From contig NW_003108586.1 of assembly GCF_000003605.2 (NCBI RefSeq), forward strand, positions 223,209 to 280,084: 56,876 nt of DNA. The letters run 5' to 3'. The stretch is from Saccoglossus kowalevskii (lineage: Eukaryota > Hemichordata > Enteropneusta > Harrimaniidae). How positions within the stretch are numbered: the first letter of the stretch is position 1; each line of letters begins with the position of its first letter. A program made the position numbers and the translations under genes. Below are positions 14,389 through 27,435 of this stretch, one piece after another. The notes beneath the pieces were generated by a model. The model had not been told where the DNA came from. It did no database searches and was given only the letters and a program-made list of their open reading frames with translations.

Positions 14389-14408
14389 CGTACCTGTAAA
14401 CTGAGAAC
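14353..14408. repeat. Perfect 14-bp inverted repeat around the primer-binding-like site
   Basis: GTTCTCAGTTTACA (14353-14366) and TGTAAACTGAGAAC (14395-14408) are exact complements around a 28-nt loop that holds GGTGGCAGCGGTGGG. This is either a hairpin or the junction of two oppositely oriented copies. Confidence 0.8.
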
Positions 14409-14582
14409 ATAATATCAACTTTAGGGGTGCACTGTTCTTGACGGAACAGCCTGATAAAACTCTTATAAAGAGTCTTTGCAGTTTCTAGAATATATGAATC
14501 AGAATATTCACAAATTGAACAAAAATCAAAAGGACAAAGGTGATTGTATTTAATGTACCACCTATCACGGTCCACAAGGAAT

Positions 14583-14716
14583 AATTCAGTGAAAATAAAA
14601 TCTAGCGAATATACCTTTTGTCCTATATTTTACATTCAACTTATCAAATATCAGTGAAAATAAATTCCAAACAAAACACCCAAAAAATCACCCATAAAGT
14701 ATTCTACAGTATTGAA
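14583..14716. mobile_element. TACTGT-type MITE, partial copy
   Basis: Only part is preserved: CAGTGAAAATAAA words occur twice and the right end CATAAAGTATTCTACAGTA matches the other copies. The left end is missing. Confidence 0.5.
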
Positions 14717-16999
14717 ATTAGGTGCTATCAGAAAACCAATGATGAAGCAGTGCACCATGGCAACCAATTACTTGCTTGTCCACCTTTGTCTCTTTCAACA
14801 ATCAATAGTTGTTGTGACAACAGTTGCTAAGATGGGAAAGTTTACATGAATGTAAAGATCAATAAAAAACACCCAAGAATATTATTATGCAAATCATCGT
14901 AAGCATATAATGGTACAGGTACTGAACAACTGGACCTGAATCTTAAAATAGCAGAGTTTAAACTTTATTAAAGTCTCTAATAATTGCCTTGGTGAATTTT
15001 ATCAAATTTGACCTTGAAACTTGGCACCCCCCACCTCAACTTGAAGTTCGAGTGGATGACATAATAATCACCACATTAAACACATAAATTTACTTTACTG
15101 ACAACAGAGACAGAACTCTCTTCTAAAAGGCTACTCTGTGGGAGGTCACTATGTGCCAGTTCCGACGATAGGAAATTGCACAAGAGTACTTACTCTATTA
15201 ATCACTTTTTTTGAAAAATCCTTCAACAGGGATGTTTCTCGGAGTGATCATCAAAATCAGAAGCAAATTTATGACAGATTGCTTACAGCAAACTGCAATC
15301 AACCATGCATTTACTACAGTTCAGGTTCATACCCTCAAACCAGGCAGATATACAACAAAATTAGCATTTCTAAACTCACATTCTCAGTTTGAAGCTAATT
15401 AGTTTTGACTAGCACTGAAAAACGAAACAAAATAATTTGGATTAATTTTATACTTCATTCTACATACATGTATAAATATAACTAATTTGCATTATGGGAC
15501 TGCTTAGGAAAAAACCCAGTTAAGAAACATACCACAAAATTTACTAATACTCATGTTTTTCATGTTTAATATATTTAACTGAAGCACCAGTAGCAGTGCA
15601 CATTAGAACAATATATTTAACAAACATGACATGGTATATTACATCACATGACCCATAATGACTTTTATTTACAATGCCATTTGGTGTCGCATGTTTGTGT
15701 TACGCAAGTCTATGAGAGGAACCACAGATCCTGTGTCTTAATGTCTGAAACTAACAAATTTAATGACACCAAATGTATCAGAAATGACTAAAATACCATC
15801 ACAATGAATGGACCAACACAAGAAGAGCTAGGGACCCACAGCTTAGTACAAAGTGCTCAGCAACGCTACGAAGAACTTTTCCCAAAGATTGTAAAAAACT
15901 GGATATCATGAAATGCAACCTAAAGCCGATACTAATTTATAATGATACATCTTAATTTACGCACACAGCCGACAAGTCTAGATTACAAAGACGATAAAGG
16001 TTATATTTACCATCAGTACACCATAGTAATTACACCTTATTATCATCTGACAAAATTGAGGTGAAAATCTCCCATGATGCTACAAACATGTACAATGCAC
16101 AATTGCAGATCTAATCTAATGTGTCAGAGAATGGATATTATACTGAGTAGAGGAAAACATTTTTTGCAGGTCCTGTTTATTCAAGTTATGAGCCACGATT
16201 CAAAATCAAATCAAATAAAAATAATATTTTTGTAGCACTCAATCTTGAAATAATACTTTAGAAGTGTTGTTATGTATATCAGTCAATTTGTGAGTGACTA
16301 CAGTCAAGTACATTTAGAAATTCTAGATCTGTAAGATTGCAGTGTAAATACCTGTTACATTGCCTGTATCTTGTCTGTTTACAGATTGCACACAAGGGTA
16401 ATACATCTTTGGAAACAGAAAATTAATAAAACATGGTATACTACTATATTTGCTCCATTAGAAGCACATCTCTAATAGAAGAAGATATTACCATAAATTA
16501 CATTATTGTGAACATATCATGGGTTTTGAGAAATGTTGTCATGTAAAAAACAAATCAGAGACAGAAGTACCCAAAGTACCTGATACAGCAGAGACTACCG
16601 TAATCAGAATATGCCACAGTTTGTACTCATGCTACCCAAAGATACTAATATATCGCTTGGGGTAGAAAGCAAGGTATCAATTCCACATCACTGATCCTTC
16701 AGCAGACACAAATGCAATGTGTAATTACTCTATAGGTGAGTTTTGTATTTTGTGAAGCAAAGAAACACTCACGTCAGTAGGGTATACATTCAAAAGCATA
16801 ATTGTCAAAAACTGTTATAGCGGCTGAAGTAAAATACAAGATTATATATCTACAGTGAAGTTATATTTTTGTTATTAATAATTTTCACAATTTGAATATT
16901 TAATAGCTAAAGTATGAAATTCTGTGAAAATCACTGACAAAATTTCATGATTTTCTCCCAAATTATGCTTTGGCGAAATTAATATGACCTACAGAACGT

Positions 17000-17440
17000 G
17001 AAATGAATGAACAAATCTGAGACAGGTCCACATGTAGTACCTATATATGTAATATCAAAGTAATTGGACTTGCGGTTTTTAACAAGAAGTCAAAAATATC
17101 ACTTTTTACCAAAAATGACAAAAATATTCATCAAAATTAGAGAATTGAAGATATCATCACGAAATGAACAAATCTGAGAGAGGTCCACATATAGTACCTA
17201 TATATGTAATATCAAAGTAATCAGACTTTTTCTACAAGAAGTTGTAAATATCACTTTTTACCAAAAATGACAAAAATATTCACCAAAAATAGAGAATTTG
17301 AGATTTTGACATGAAATTAACAAATCTGAGAAAGAACCATCCAAGGTACTTGCATATCAAATTTGAAAACATTCTGACTTGCAGTTTCGAAGAAGAAGTT
17401 GAAATTGTAAAGTTGACAATGACGAACGACGACGGACAAT
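17000..17440 (+). repeat. 157-bp repeat units, three copies
   Basis: AACAAATCTGAGA begins near 17010, 17167 and 17319 (steps of 157 and 152 bp). The array ends in a GACGA-rich tail (ATGACGAACGACGACGGAC) near 17420, a tail form also seen after the copy at 275-300. This matches a family of dispersed repeats familiar from marine invertebrate genomes; the class is not known to me. Confidence 0.8.
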
Positions 17441-18420
17441 CAGTAATTGTCGACAGTGGAGTTAGTCTGGTATAGGAAAACTGCTTACAAACTCAAAACT
17501 CATCATGTGTCACTTATGCAAATTAATGTTTTTATGTTCGGTGGTATATATCCTGAAGTACAGATTCACCAGAAAATGTTTATGCACCAGTCATTTGATC
17601 GTTTTCGTAATAAAAAATAACAATTCTGGATAACATTACCGGTACATTTAAAATAGGTTAAATTTAAGACGACTTAGTGCATTATAGTCAAAATAAATTG
17701 GTTGATTTGTGTATAGTTTTTATGCATGTAGAAATTTTTTTTCAGTGAGCGAAAATCTCTGTGGTTAACTATGGGAGCCCCCTTATTAGCATATTATTTC
17801 AATCTCATTATAATTTTGTGCCATACAACAAGTGGAAACCAATCGGTGTGTTTCAAAAAACACTTCTGGGCAGCAATACCTGTCAGTTGTAGCTCATGAA
17901 TATTACTATCAAAGACACAGTATCAGATGATTATTTTTATTGATAAACATTGAATCATGCAGAAAGTTACAGAAATATCAGAAACATCAACGCACTTGCG
18001 TATAGAGTTTCTAACAGAGAAATCACAATTTCTGAACAGGAGATCGAATTTCTGAAGGATCCATTCATTTCGACCTGCTAAAATTTTGACTGTGAGTTAG
18101 TATGGGCAATTATCGCCGATCAGGTCATCGAACACGTACAACAGAACGCGAGGACCAGCAAAGAGTTGGATCTTTGCATTATTGACAATAGCCATGTTCT
18201 ATTACTTTTCACAAGCTTGTGTTTATAAGATATTTGAATATATTTTCAGTTCAAACTGCAGTTTTCATTCAATCTTGCATGACAATTGCAATATTTTTGT
18301 TTTTATTGTGTGTAAAAAAAAAAAAACACATTTATTTGATTTTATATGAATATATGTATTAAAACCGTTATTGAGTTTATTTTATTGAATGATATCATAG
18401 GTAGTAACTGTGTGTGTGGT

Positions 18421-18640
18421 GTGGTGGTGGCCATTTTGAATCTTATCTGAAAAACAAAATGATGTGCACCAAGGTCCTAATAATGTCCAACATATATACC
18501 AAGTTTGAACAAAATCCATCTGTAAACAGTCAAGAAATGCTTGGTTTTGATGATTTTTTAGCACAAAAATGGCCGCCATTCAGCCATCTTGAATTAGATC
18601 ATGAAACAAATTGATGTGCACATCATTATCATCATTATGT
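18421..18640 (+). repeat. Dispersed repeat, copy 1
   Basis: Words such as TTTGAACAAAATCCATC, GATGATTTTTTAGCACAAAA and AATGGCCGCCATTCAGCCAT recur in the same order at 56715-56876 (TCTGAACAAAATCCATC, AAAATGGCCATCATTCAGC). The open frames that cross it on both strands are not gene-like. Confidence 0.65.
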
Positions 18641-19737
18641 ATAATGTATGTGTGACTGCGTCTGAACGAAGACTAACAGTCTTTTTATATTACTTCTCAC
18701 TAAACAAAAATTGGTTAATTATTCTCTGCTCAGTGTACAAGTATAAGGGACTAGAATATAGATTAACTACCACCCACGATAACAATTTTTTTAATGCTCA
18801 AATATAAGGTAGCATACCATCAAAATTCACCTTCAAAATTCAAATATAGACATAAGCAATATGAAAAATATAAACTGCATGTGATGACATTTGAAGTCAA
18901 TACAGAAATTACAAAACAGACATCATTAATTCAAGAGAAGGACAGACATGATAACTGAATTATTTACTACAATATCCTAACTGGGAGAACAAGTCACTCA
19001 TCAATAATAATATACAAGTAATTTATTTGATGCTAATACTGGAACAACTTTCAATAAATCAGAGATTAAAACAATATCTGCCCAATTTGATGTTCATAAA
19101 TAATATCAAGCAATTGAGTGAAATCAACAACACAGATCAATAAAGAATAATGACATAAACGCTAGGCATAGACCATTATATAAACTGTACATAGACTGTA
19201 TTTTGTATTTTTTAAGTTCACGGTAGATCACATAAAAAGCATGTACATGTGAATCAGTTGTCATTAGCAAATTTGTTACTATTTACGATGAAGTCAAGTT
19301 CCTTTGATGCGGAAATCCATCAAATTGACATTCATAGAGATTGGAGTCGGTTGATATATACATACGAGGAGTACCATGCATACTTATCCAGGTTTTTAAA
19401 TAACTGCTGAAATGACAAGCTGTATTCTAATGGTCTAGTTAGTAGAGCATGCATAGTATAACAAGCTGTTTCTTCTTAAAGAGTTTGTGTATGTAATTCA
19501 ATTCAAATATTTCCAGAGATATTAATACTATCAACAACATATCTCACCAGTCCAGGTGGCATACATCACGACTATTCCTTTAAAAAAAAACTCTTTAAAA
19601 AACCATTTGATAGCCATTTTGACAAATTCATTCAAATCAAAAACTTCAGATTATATATATTCCGCGAAACAATCAGATGTTGAGGAAAGATGGTAGCCAT
19701 GTCATATTTGGGTTCCATGAGGCGTATACAGCAACGT

Positions 19738-19961
19738 AAAATACTGTAAAGAGGGTAATTATTCACTGGTTTTTAATTTAGCTTATTTCGCTGACTGGAA
19801 AAATGCGCTAAATTAAAACCCAGTGAATATGTAAAATTTAGCATAGAACACATTATCTAAATGACGAAACCGTGAATTTAAAACCTACTGAATATGCCTG
19901 AAATGGTAAATCAGTGAAATTTAAACCCAGTGAAAATTAGTCATTTTACAGTACATGTAAT
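19738..19961. mobile_element. TACTGTAAA-bounded palindromic MITE, related subfamily
   Basis: The segment starts ATACTGTAAAGAGGGTAATT and ends CATTTTACAGTAC, with inner CACTGGTTTTTAATTTAGC mirrored by AAATTTAAACCCAGTGAA. The interior differs from the other copies. Confidence 0.55.
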
Positions 19962-21798
19962 TCAAACACGTGCACAGAAATAATCACCGTCTTTAAAAAG
20001 CCTGACTGATGACTATGAAAGGGCATGTGCTACGAGTTGTTATTCAACTATAATTTGACAAATAACAACTAAATTAACTGGATAACGATATCACAGTAAA
20101 TGTTAAATTTTCTAGTAACCTTATTTGATTTCTCCAGACGTACAATCAAATATGCACAAGTCAGACCATATAATACTGATCGTGAGCAATCATACGATTG
20201 GCATTAAACAGGTAAATGTTAGCAATGCACAAAAGTACAAACGCCCATTTTTGGCTGTAATTTTTGTATTAACTGTCCCGCTGAGTGACAGTGGTCCGTA
20301 CAATTGGCAACAGTCACAAGCTTAACTAGACAGAGCAAAATACCTCAAATGTTTCTATTCTAAACTATGCATCAAATTTGCATGTAATACTGTAAATTGG
20401 TAAGACCTTTAAAAGCTCTTGCTATGATATTCTTAGTATAAACAGTACACTATGACGGACAGACATCCAACTCATTTCCTAGCAGAAAATACAACCAATT
20501 TTTTCATTACATTTAGAACATCTTTAATTTAAGAAATTTAAGTAGTATGCGAATTATCACGCCAATGTACAATAAGTAGCTGTGCTAATTCCTCGCATAG
20601 TCAGAGTACCATTAGTTCCATCAAAATTAAGCAGGAAGCATACAGATAACTGAGATAAATTATATGCAAAGCAGGTCATTATTATGCATAAATTATTCAA
20701 AAAGAAATAAACAGCAAGTTTAACTATATTTGCATGCTCTGATGTCTGATTTTGTTTCCTAGAACAACTAACGTGATCTTCCTACTATTCTTTGTACAAT
20801 CTAAAACTACTATATGACAGACTAGCAACATGGCTTTTCCTTTGGTCCAATGCGTGCCATGTTTGTTTTGGGGCTTAACTATTTAATCCAATAAACAACC
20901 GATTGAACTAACATAACTACAACGTAATAACGCGATATCCATAATTATTTCATCAAATAATAGTGCGGGATGTACACAAGGAGTAGTATTAGTTGGGTCG
21001 TAATTCATTTTCTTTTCTTTTTTCGGTTAAATTGCTCTCCACAAATGTTATTTATGTTTATTCTCCATGTTTCTGCATAAATAAAATTTAAACTCTACTA
21101 AAATATCAGCTTCCTACTAAATATTATATGACTTCAATAACTCAGTTGAGTGAGTATATCAATTTTTCAAGTTCATTTACCACAAAAACTACGAAGCGAC
21201 CACACAAAAAAAACACTGTTGACGCCAACACTACAATTTGACCTTTATAGAAAAAGTTTTGCAAAATAACGAGACTAATATACTACTATAAATTTGCTCA
21301 TTATTCATAATATATCAGAGATGAAAGCAGGGAATATTAAGTCACTGCAAAATTGGCCGATTTGAACAAAAATTACGACGATCGAAAGGTCATTTCATTT
21401 CTAGTTAAATATGAAAGTATGCCCCTGTGCGTTCGGCACTATAATAACAATACAAAAAACACACAAAGCAAGTAAATGCGAGTACAATCGAAAATCTTTG
21501 GGTCAACCTTAAACGTGTGTCAATAACGGGCATATTCCCTGATTCTATATAACAAAAGGTGTTGAGAAGATGATACAATATTGAAATTATTCACAGAATA
21601 GCTAACAATAATAGCACTTGACTAAGAAAGAACAACATTAAAAGATGCTATGTTGATAATTTCATAACTAAAATAACAAAGATCACCATTAAATTTAGCA
21701 TTTACAATTAATATTCTTAACATTCCATGTTGTAAATTTTCATAACTTATATTTAGCGCTTTTTTATGGCATCTTTGGATAATCATGGCAGTTTTGGA

Positions 21799-21970
21799 TA
21801 ATTAATTATTCACTTGGTTTTATTTTCATGAAATATCTCCACGTGAACATATAACAACAATAGAACTCACTGTTTTCTTGCCCAATTCAGAAACATAAAA
21901 CCCAATGATTATGCTCAAAATATCAAAATAATAAAATTAAATGCCAGTAAAAATAAATTGTTTTACAGTA
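21799..21970. mobile_element. Degenerate TACTGT-like MITE
   Basis: ATTCACTTGGTTTTATTTTC near the left is mirrored by GCCAGTAAAAATAAATTG and TTTTACAGTA at the right. The ends are eroded. Confidence 0.35.
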
Positions 21971-22776
21971 TGGGTAGACAGCAAGTCTGTAAACTCATAG
22001 GTGCAGAGAACGAGGTCACATACATTTCAAAGATGCAATCAAGTTTCACTTCAATATTTTTTCAAAACAGATATCTCATCAGAAAGAACATCATTAACTT
22101 TAAGGCAGCAGACAGCCAGACGATCAACTGTCGGTTGCTGAATCAGTTCACCTATAATGACATCACATCCCATCAATAACAGACTGATAAGCTGAGATTT
22201 CCCATCAATTACCCGAGATTTGGCGCACAGATGAACAGGTCGAAGAATGAAGACGTCAAATACACAAATAACGGCATGTTGACAGTTAGGTACCTAAAAT
22301 ACCATGAATTTGAAAACACGCCTTAATCTGCATTTTAATAATTAATGATGTCATCAATAAGATGATATCTTCTAAATTTTTTAGTTCATGCACCAAACTC
22401 AATCAATAGCTAATTGAGGTCAACACACCAACACATGTGACAGTGTTTTGACAGCTGACCCACACTTTAACCCCCAGCAGGTATTTTGTATGCATACAAG
22501 CTAAAACACATGTTTGCCAATGCCAAATGACTGCCATAAAACCATGCTGACAAGGAAGTCCTTTGCAGAACATACATATATATTAATATTGCCCAGGTGT
22601 GCATAGGGGGAATCAAAATTGTAATGTATTTATCTGAAACAATGTGAACTTTAATCTGTTTTCATTCTTGACATAAACTACAGGCAATGTGGCATAGAAC
22701 AGTGTTTCAATACGATGCATAAATCACAACATTTCCTAATCCAATGTACACAGAATTAGAAAGCAGCACTCAATAG

Positions 22777-23343
22777 TTGCGTTCACGCACAGCTCCTTTG
22801 CACGAGCTAAGAGGTCAAATTCCTTGGCCCGTGCTAAGAAAACGTGCGTGAACACTAAGGAATGCTAAGTACGGGTTAAATCTGATCTGAATTTAAGACG
22901 TGGTCTAGACCTTAGCACGAGCTAACGAAGTATGCGTGAATGCTTAGCCCAGGGCTAAGCGCCCCCTGCAGCGACCTTTGGGTATGAAAATTGTCCCATG
23001 TTCGTATAACGACACTATTCCACCAGTCATTACTCCGCGCTCGCTTCCACACTAATCGGGTCACTGTAGTAGAGCGTACAGCAGCTCCAATCGTAGACAA
23101 AATAAATTTGGTTCGCTGTCTACGACATGCATTAATAAAACTCTGTATTCTGTTACGCCCCTTGTATACTGTTTCTGTGCATCAAAATAAGTTGGGTCTG
23201 TCTTCTATCTCGTTCCTGTGCACATCTCTTCAAAATTAGAACGAAACATTTTTCGTTCGTAAATAGCGGCTTACCAAAGGTCACCGACTAATGGCACCCC
23301 TTAGCCCATGCTAATGACTGGCACTCCCTGTGCGTGGACGCAA
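22777..23343. mobile_element. Nonautonomous PIF/Harbinger-like element with transposase remnant
   Basis: The 16-bp ends TTGCGTTCACGCACAG (22777-22792) and TTGCGTCCACGCACAG (reverse complement of 23328-23343) are inverted with one mismatch. The 567-bp interior is much richer in GC and CpG than its surroundings. On the minus strand a 62-codon frame (22912-23100) reads KRARSNDWWNSVVIRTWD, resembling the W-W-V-W segment at the start of PIF/Harbinger nuclease proteins. Inner sequences such as GCACGAGCTAA and CCCGTGCTAAG are repeated in both orientations. The flanking triplets TAG and TTG do not give a clear target duplication. Superfamily assignment is tentative. Confidence 0.6.
22912..23100 (-). 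pseudogene. Harbinger-type transposase fragment
   Basis: Sixty-two codons include RSNDWWNSVVIRTWDNFHTQ, similar to the start of many invertebrate Harbinger nucleases. No DDE residues remain and the frame is far shorter than the usual 300-400 residues, so it is a decayed internal piece of the surrounding element. The opposing frame 22991-23239 is considered its shadow. Confidence 0.4.
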
Positions 23344-23841
23344 TTGGGTCTAGCCGAAATGCAAATATGCTAGATAAGCCTAAATCAGCTTAAATCTTAG
23401 CCCGTACTTCGTGTAACGTAAACAAAACTAATGACTTGGGCGCCATGTTGTTGAAAGATTGGAAGTTCATCACTATGGTATATGGTAATATGGTTGCCAC
23501 TGTAAACTTTCGGCATCATCAACATAATGATTTTGTACAGTCTGATACTCCCCATACAAAACCTTTTGAACAAAAACTAAAAGCAATATCTGAAACTGTC
23601 TGTACATTTCAAAATGATGATGAAATTTAGCGACGATTTTACAAATTATTAAAATATTTGTACTAAGTTTTTGGGTGAAGAAAATACCAGGCACTCAAAG
23701 GATTGATAGAAGAATGCAGTGATATTTTCGGTATTTACGGAATAAAATAGAAAATCAGAACTGTGTGTGAAATTCTCGCTTAAACCTGCCAATGCTAGAT
23801 CACATCATGGCAATTGTTACGTCTGTCTTTAACTATTTTCA

Positions 23842-23854
23842 CCCCCCCCCCCCC
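23842..23854 (+). repeat. Poly-C run
   Basis: Thirteen consecutive C residues are followed by AATAAAAAAAAA. The run is a likely site of length error in sequencing. Confidence 0.9.
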
Positions 23855-25831
23855 AATAAAAAAAAACGAACCACTATCAAACAAAAATTATTCTATTATT
23901 ACAACACAAATAAAACAATTTCTATTTCTATCCTATTAATTTGCACTCTTATTTTTACTACTGCATTATATTTCGTTTTACAACACTAAAAGATATACCA
24001 TCACCCAAGGGTGATCTTTTACAATGTACGATGTTTCAGAAAATACGATATTACATTTTTTTTTTTCTGACTAGAATGTGTGGACTGAAGCCATGACGCT
24101 ACAATTAATTATCACACAGCAAGATTTAAAATTCCATTTTGGGAAAATTATTGACATGCTTATGGAAAAAGCACATGTACCGAATGACAGTAAATATCTA
24201 TGGTCACAATCATAAGAGCATCTCTAATCTGGATAACTGAAATATGACTTACGTTGACCATAAACACAAATCAGTCATTTACATTAATGCACACACAACT
24301 AATCAGAATATGCAATTGCTGCCACTCAAATAACAATTTTGAGATTAAAACCAGCAGATTATTACATAATTTCACAAAAGGCAATGAAAAACATCAGACA
24401 AAAGAAATTGTGCATACCTTTAGCATTTATAAACACATGACGGTGAATTTAATATAAAATCAGGTGTCATAAACACAATGCACTTTTCTCCTTCTCACAT
24501 ATCTATCTCTCTTTGGATCACAAGAACCTGTCAAGCAGCCCAATTAAGATTACGCAAATGAGGTATTTTTATTCAAATTAGTATACCTTTGTACTGGGTA
24601 GCTTTGGAGCTCAATATATTACAATGGTGACAAGAGAAAACATATTTAGGTTAGGTAGGAAAGAATGGGTGCAGACACACCTCCGCGGATACAAACACCA
24701 GTTGTTTATACACACCAGGAACAGCACTACTTATCACTATGAAGTTAAACAAGGCGGAAAATCAGCCAAATCATTTCATAAATAAAAGAACTCGTCAATA
24801 ACAAATAATCTGAGAGCTCCACAAAAATGAGGTGTATTCATAATGAAATTAATGAAAACTGGGTTACATACAAAAGTAAAACTGGACGCCTAGCTACGAT
24901 AAACACATGGGAAAGACTTGTACTATAACTAGCATTGACTACCGGTATGTTTAACATTTCAAATGTGAATTATAGTACAGGAATGGATCTATTAGTGGAA
25001 CACGCTCTCACATCTGAAATGTGTGTGGTCAAAATAAGACAATTTCAAGATCAAGGACACAATACAAAACACAATTTTTGGTTTATGTGCACTTCTATTA
25101 GAGAAGCATCTTATTATTCTATTAGAGATCAGACTCGGCTATTCTGAAATGAAGCGATAGTACGAGTAAGGTATACAACAAATCCTACAAATCATTAAAT
25201 TGTCATTGCTAGAAACTGCCACATTACAATCACTTGCAGGCATTTGTGATAAACACATGTCTCAAACTAACAAACGTCAGTGAAATTTGCAGTAAGTCAA
25301 AATTGCAGGATTTTCTCAGCAAGTTCATTAAACCAGTCGACAGTATTTGTGATTAGAATAGGCAGAGCCAAGGAGACTTTAAATCTTCAAAACACATCCT
25401 CTAACCATATAATAATCAAGCATACGCTTTAAATTGATAGTTATACAAAAGAATACAATTTTCATTTCCGATTAACAGACATCCTGGGATGTTAGAAAAG
25501 ACTAGAAAAAGATGATACAAATGCAAGGTAAGTGACACAGTTACACAGAAATAAATATTACAACAAACCGCGTGATACAAGACATTGTTCTAATGTGTAC
25601 AAAAACAGTACCATTTTAAATCATGATGGAAAAACTATATGGTTCAATCCAACAGGTGTGTATCAGCCATTCTATGAAGTTATACTACAAGAGACATCAG
25701 CTAAGTAGAGAACAATACTCAGATGAGGAAGTTGTCTTTTTTGAAAGGAAGGTATAAAGAACTCGCTCAACCATGAAGATACTTATTGTCATTCATAGCT
25801 ATTGTATTGAATAGTAAATAAAAACAGAGCA

Positions 25832-26017
25832 TACTGTAAAATACTTTATTTTAGCTGGGATTAATTTTTCTGTACAGATTTTTAATTTATTTCCACTGTT
25901 TTTTGATGAGTTGAATGTAAAATATAAGAAAAAAGGTATATTCGCTGGATTTTATTTTTACTGAATCATTCCTTCAGCGAAAATTAATTGCAAGCTAAAA
26001 TAAAGTATTTTACAGTA
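25832..26017. mobile_element. TACTGT-type palindromic MITE, best-preserved ends
   Basis: The left end TACTGTAAAATACTTTATTT followed by TAGCT is exactly matched by the reverse complement of the right end. The ends start and stop with TA, suggesting TA target choice as in Tc1/mariner-derived MITEs. No coding sequence is inside. Confidence 0.85.
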
Positions 26018-26858
26018 ATTTAAAATCAATACTGCACATATTTTCAACTCTCACATGTATAGCAATGCATAAAAAAATTAAACCCAATTCTGGTTCAACA
26101 TTTTTTTTGTTTTTTTAACAGAGCCCTCTGACATGTCAAGTTTTTTTTATAGTATGTGCGTTTCCTATACTAATAAAGAAAATCACCCAAACATAAAATA
26201 TTTGTTTTTAATTTAAAGTATTTTTTTATGAGGAAGGGAATAAAATAAATGGCAGTAAAATATTAAATATGTTATATTTATTATAGCATTTGCAACACGC
26301 GGTTAACTGTATTGTCAATACAGAACCAACCTACTTTGTATTCACATCGCTTACATAAGTAAACCAAATAATTATGCATTTACTATTGGGGCTTGGGTGG
26401 TTCTCTTTTACACACACAGACACAAATTGGTATGCAGGCACTCACAGGAAATTAGTTTGAAACCATGCCTGCCAATATGAATAGGAGAGTGACATGGTCT
26501 ATGTACTCAAACTGTTTATCCACGCATAATAGCTATAGGCTGCAATTCACCTTACTAATAACATGTAGACCAAAAGAATGCACATAAATATGAAATCAAA
26601 ACTGCCACTGGCGTTGGGAGAGAGAGCCATTTTATAATAGTTTGTGTATGGCATATTTAGCTAAGAAAGACCATGTCTAAACTTCCCTTCAATATAATAA
26701 ACAAATACTAGTACATCACAGGTGTGATCTAAAGCGTTGTACGATATATAGCCAGCCAGCAAATGGCCAATGCTTGTTTTACAAACACTTTAGTGATATG
26801 ATTTCTATATGAGATGAATTATATAGAAACATATGCAGAAACAAATGCATGTGAAACT

Positions 26859-26898
26859 CAAAATGGCAGACCAAAATCACCTATGGTCAGCCATTTTG
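26859..26898. repeat. Short inverted repeat
   Basis: CAAAATGGCAGACCA and TGGTCAGCCATTTTG pair with one mismatch around a 10-nt loop. It is a possible hairpin inside the presumed CSNK1G intron. Confidence 0.75.
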
Positions 26899-26931
26899 TA
26901 TTTTCTTTAACCAAAGTTATGAAAATCATAG

Positions 26932-26949
26932 ATATATATATATATATAT
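26932..26949. repeat. (AT)n microsatellite
   Basis: Nine AT dinucleotides occur in a row, 33 bp downstream of the hairpin at 26859-26898. Confidence 0.9.
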
Positions 26950-27040
26950 GCATCCATTCAGCACAGAAACACTGACAATTATATCGCATTTAGACATTTC
27001 ATGGTTGACACCATTTTGAAAACGACTGACATCTCTCTTT

Positions 27041-27230
27041 ACTAGCTACTGTACATAAAATTCGGTGTGGTTCGTTAAAGTCAAGCTGGAACGGCACCCT
27101 TGACTGGGGGGTTCTTATATTGATGGTTGGGCCATGTCAGGGCTATCCAGGTTCAACGCTGAGGGTTTAATGGAACCAAACCTGCTATAAGCCGGCTTTA
27201 GTTGAGCGTGTCTACGTGCTAATTTTGCTG
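27041..27230. other. GC-richer unexplained segment in the CSNK1G intron
   Basis: Between exon 3 and the (AT)n tract, 27060-27230 has more GC than the surrounding DNA (GGTTGGGCCATGTCAGGGCT, CCAGGTTCAACGCTGAGGG). GGTTCAACGCT recalls a tRNA B box but no A box or cloverleaf can be drawn. It may be a SINE or other old repeat; I cannot identify it. Confidence 0.3.
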
Positions 27231-27365
27231 GCTCAAGCCAACTTGAGCTGTTGGGCTCCAATGATATACTGTGTAGATGAGGCAATTGTAAAATATGGTT
27301 ATTGCGTACAATGCACGTGTGTGGTGAAGTACGTCAGAGATTGGAAGAATAGAATACACATATAC

Positions 27366-27435
27366 CTGCTTGTCCCAGCATCTTATAAAACCTATATTCC
27401 AGATGTAGCTGGGGTGCTCTTGATTTCATAGGTTC
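27366..27435 (-). CDS. CSNK1G: CSNK1G coding exon 3
   Basis: The acceptor TTTTCTTCAG is followed by GAA CCT ATG AAA, and the exon reads [20 protein letters not shown] then GQA. It leaves in phase 1 at GCAG|GTATAT. Glu89 in LHLEYR is the helix-C glutamate that pairs with Lys75. The next expected peptide (the YYFGPCGKYN region) was looked for to the left on the minus strand and not found, so the next intron probably exceeds 27 kb. Confidence 0.94.

Larger units (their letters stand above)
1..27365. other. Presumed intron 3 of CSNK1G (exceeds 27 kb, open at the left)
   Basis: Exon 3 of CSNK1G ends at 27366, and I find none of the later kinase peptides (RDVKPEN, DFGLA, TARYMS, DDLEALGH) on the minus strand to its left. 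All open frames here are short, AT-biased and unrelated to known families. Between the repeats listed separately (about 276-911, 1061-3827, 3993-6157, 6520-8474, 8682-9176, 9341-13217, 14389-16999, 17441-18420, 18641-19737, 19961-22776 and 23344-25831) I see nothing more than AT-rich unique sequence. A nested unrelated gene made of small exons cannot be excluded. Confidence 0.6.

Noticed and set aside
27041-27230. tRNA or SINE with B box GGTTCAACGCT
   Set aside because: No A box at the right distance and no cloverleaf.
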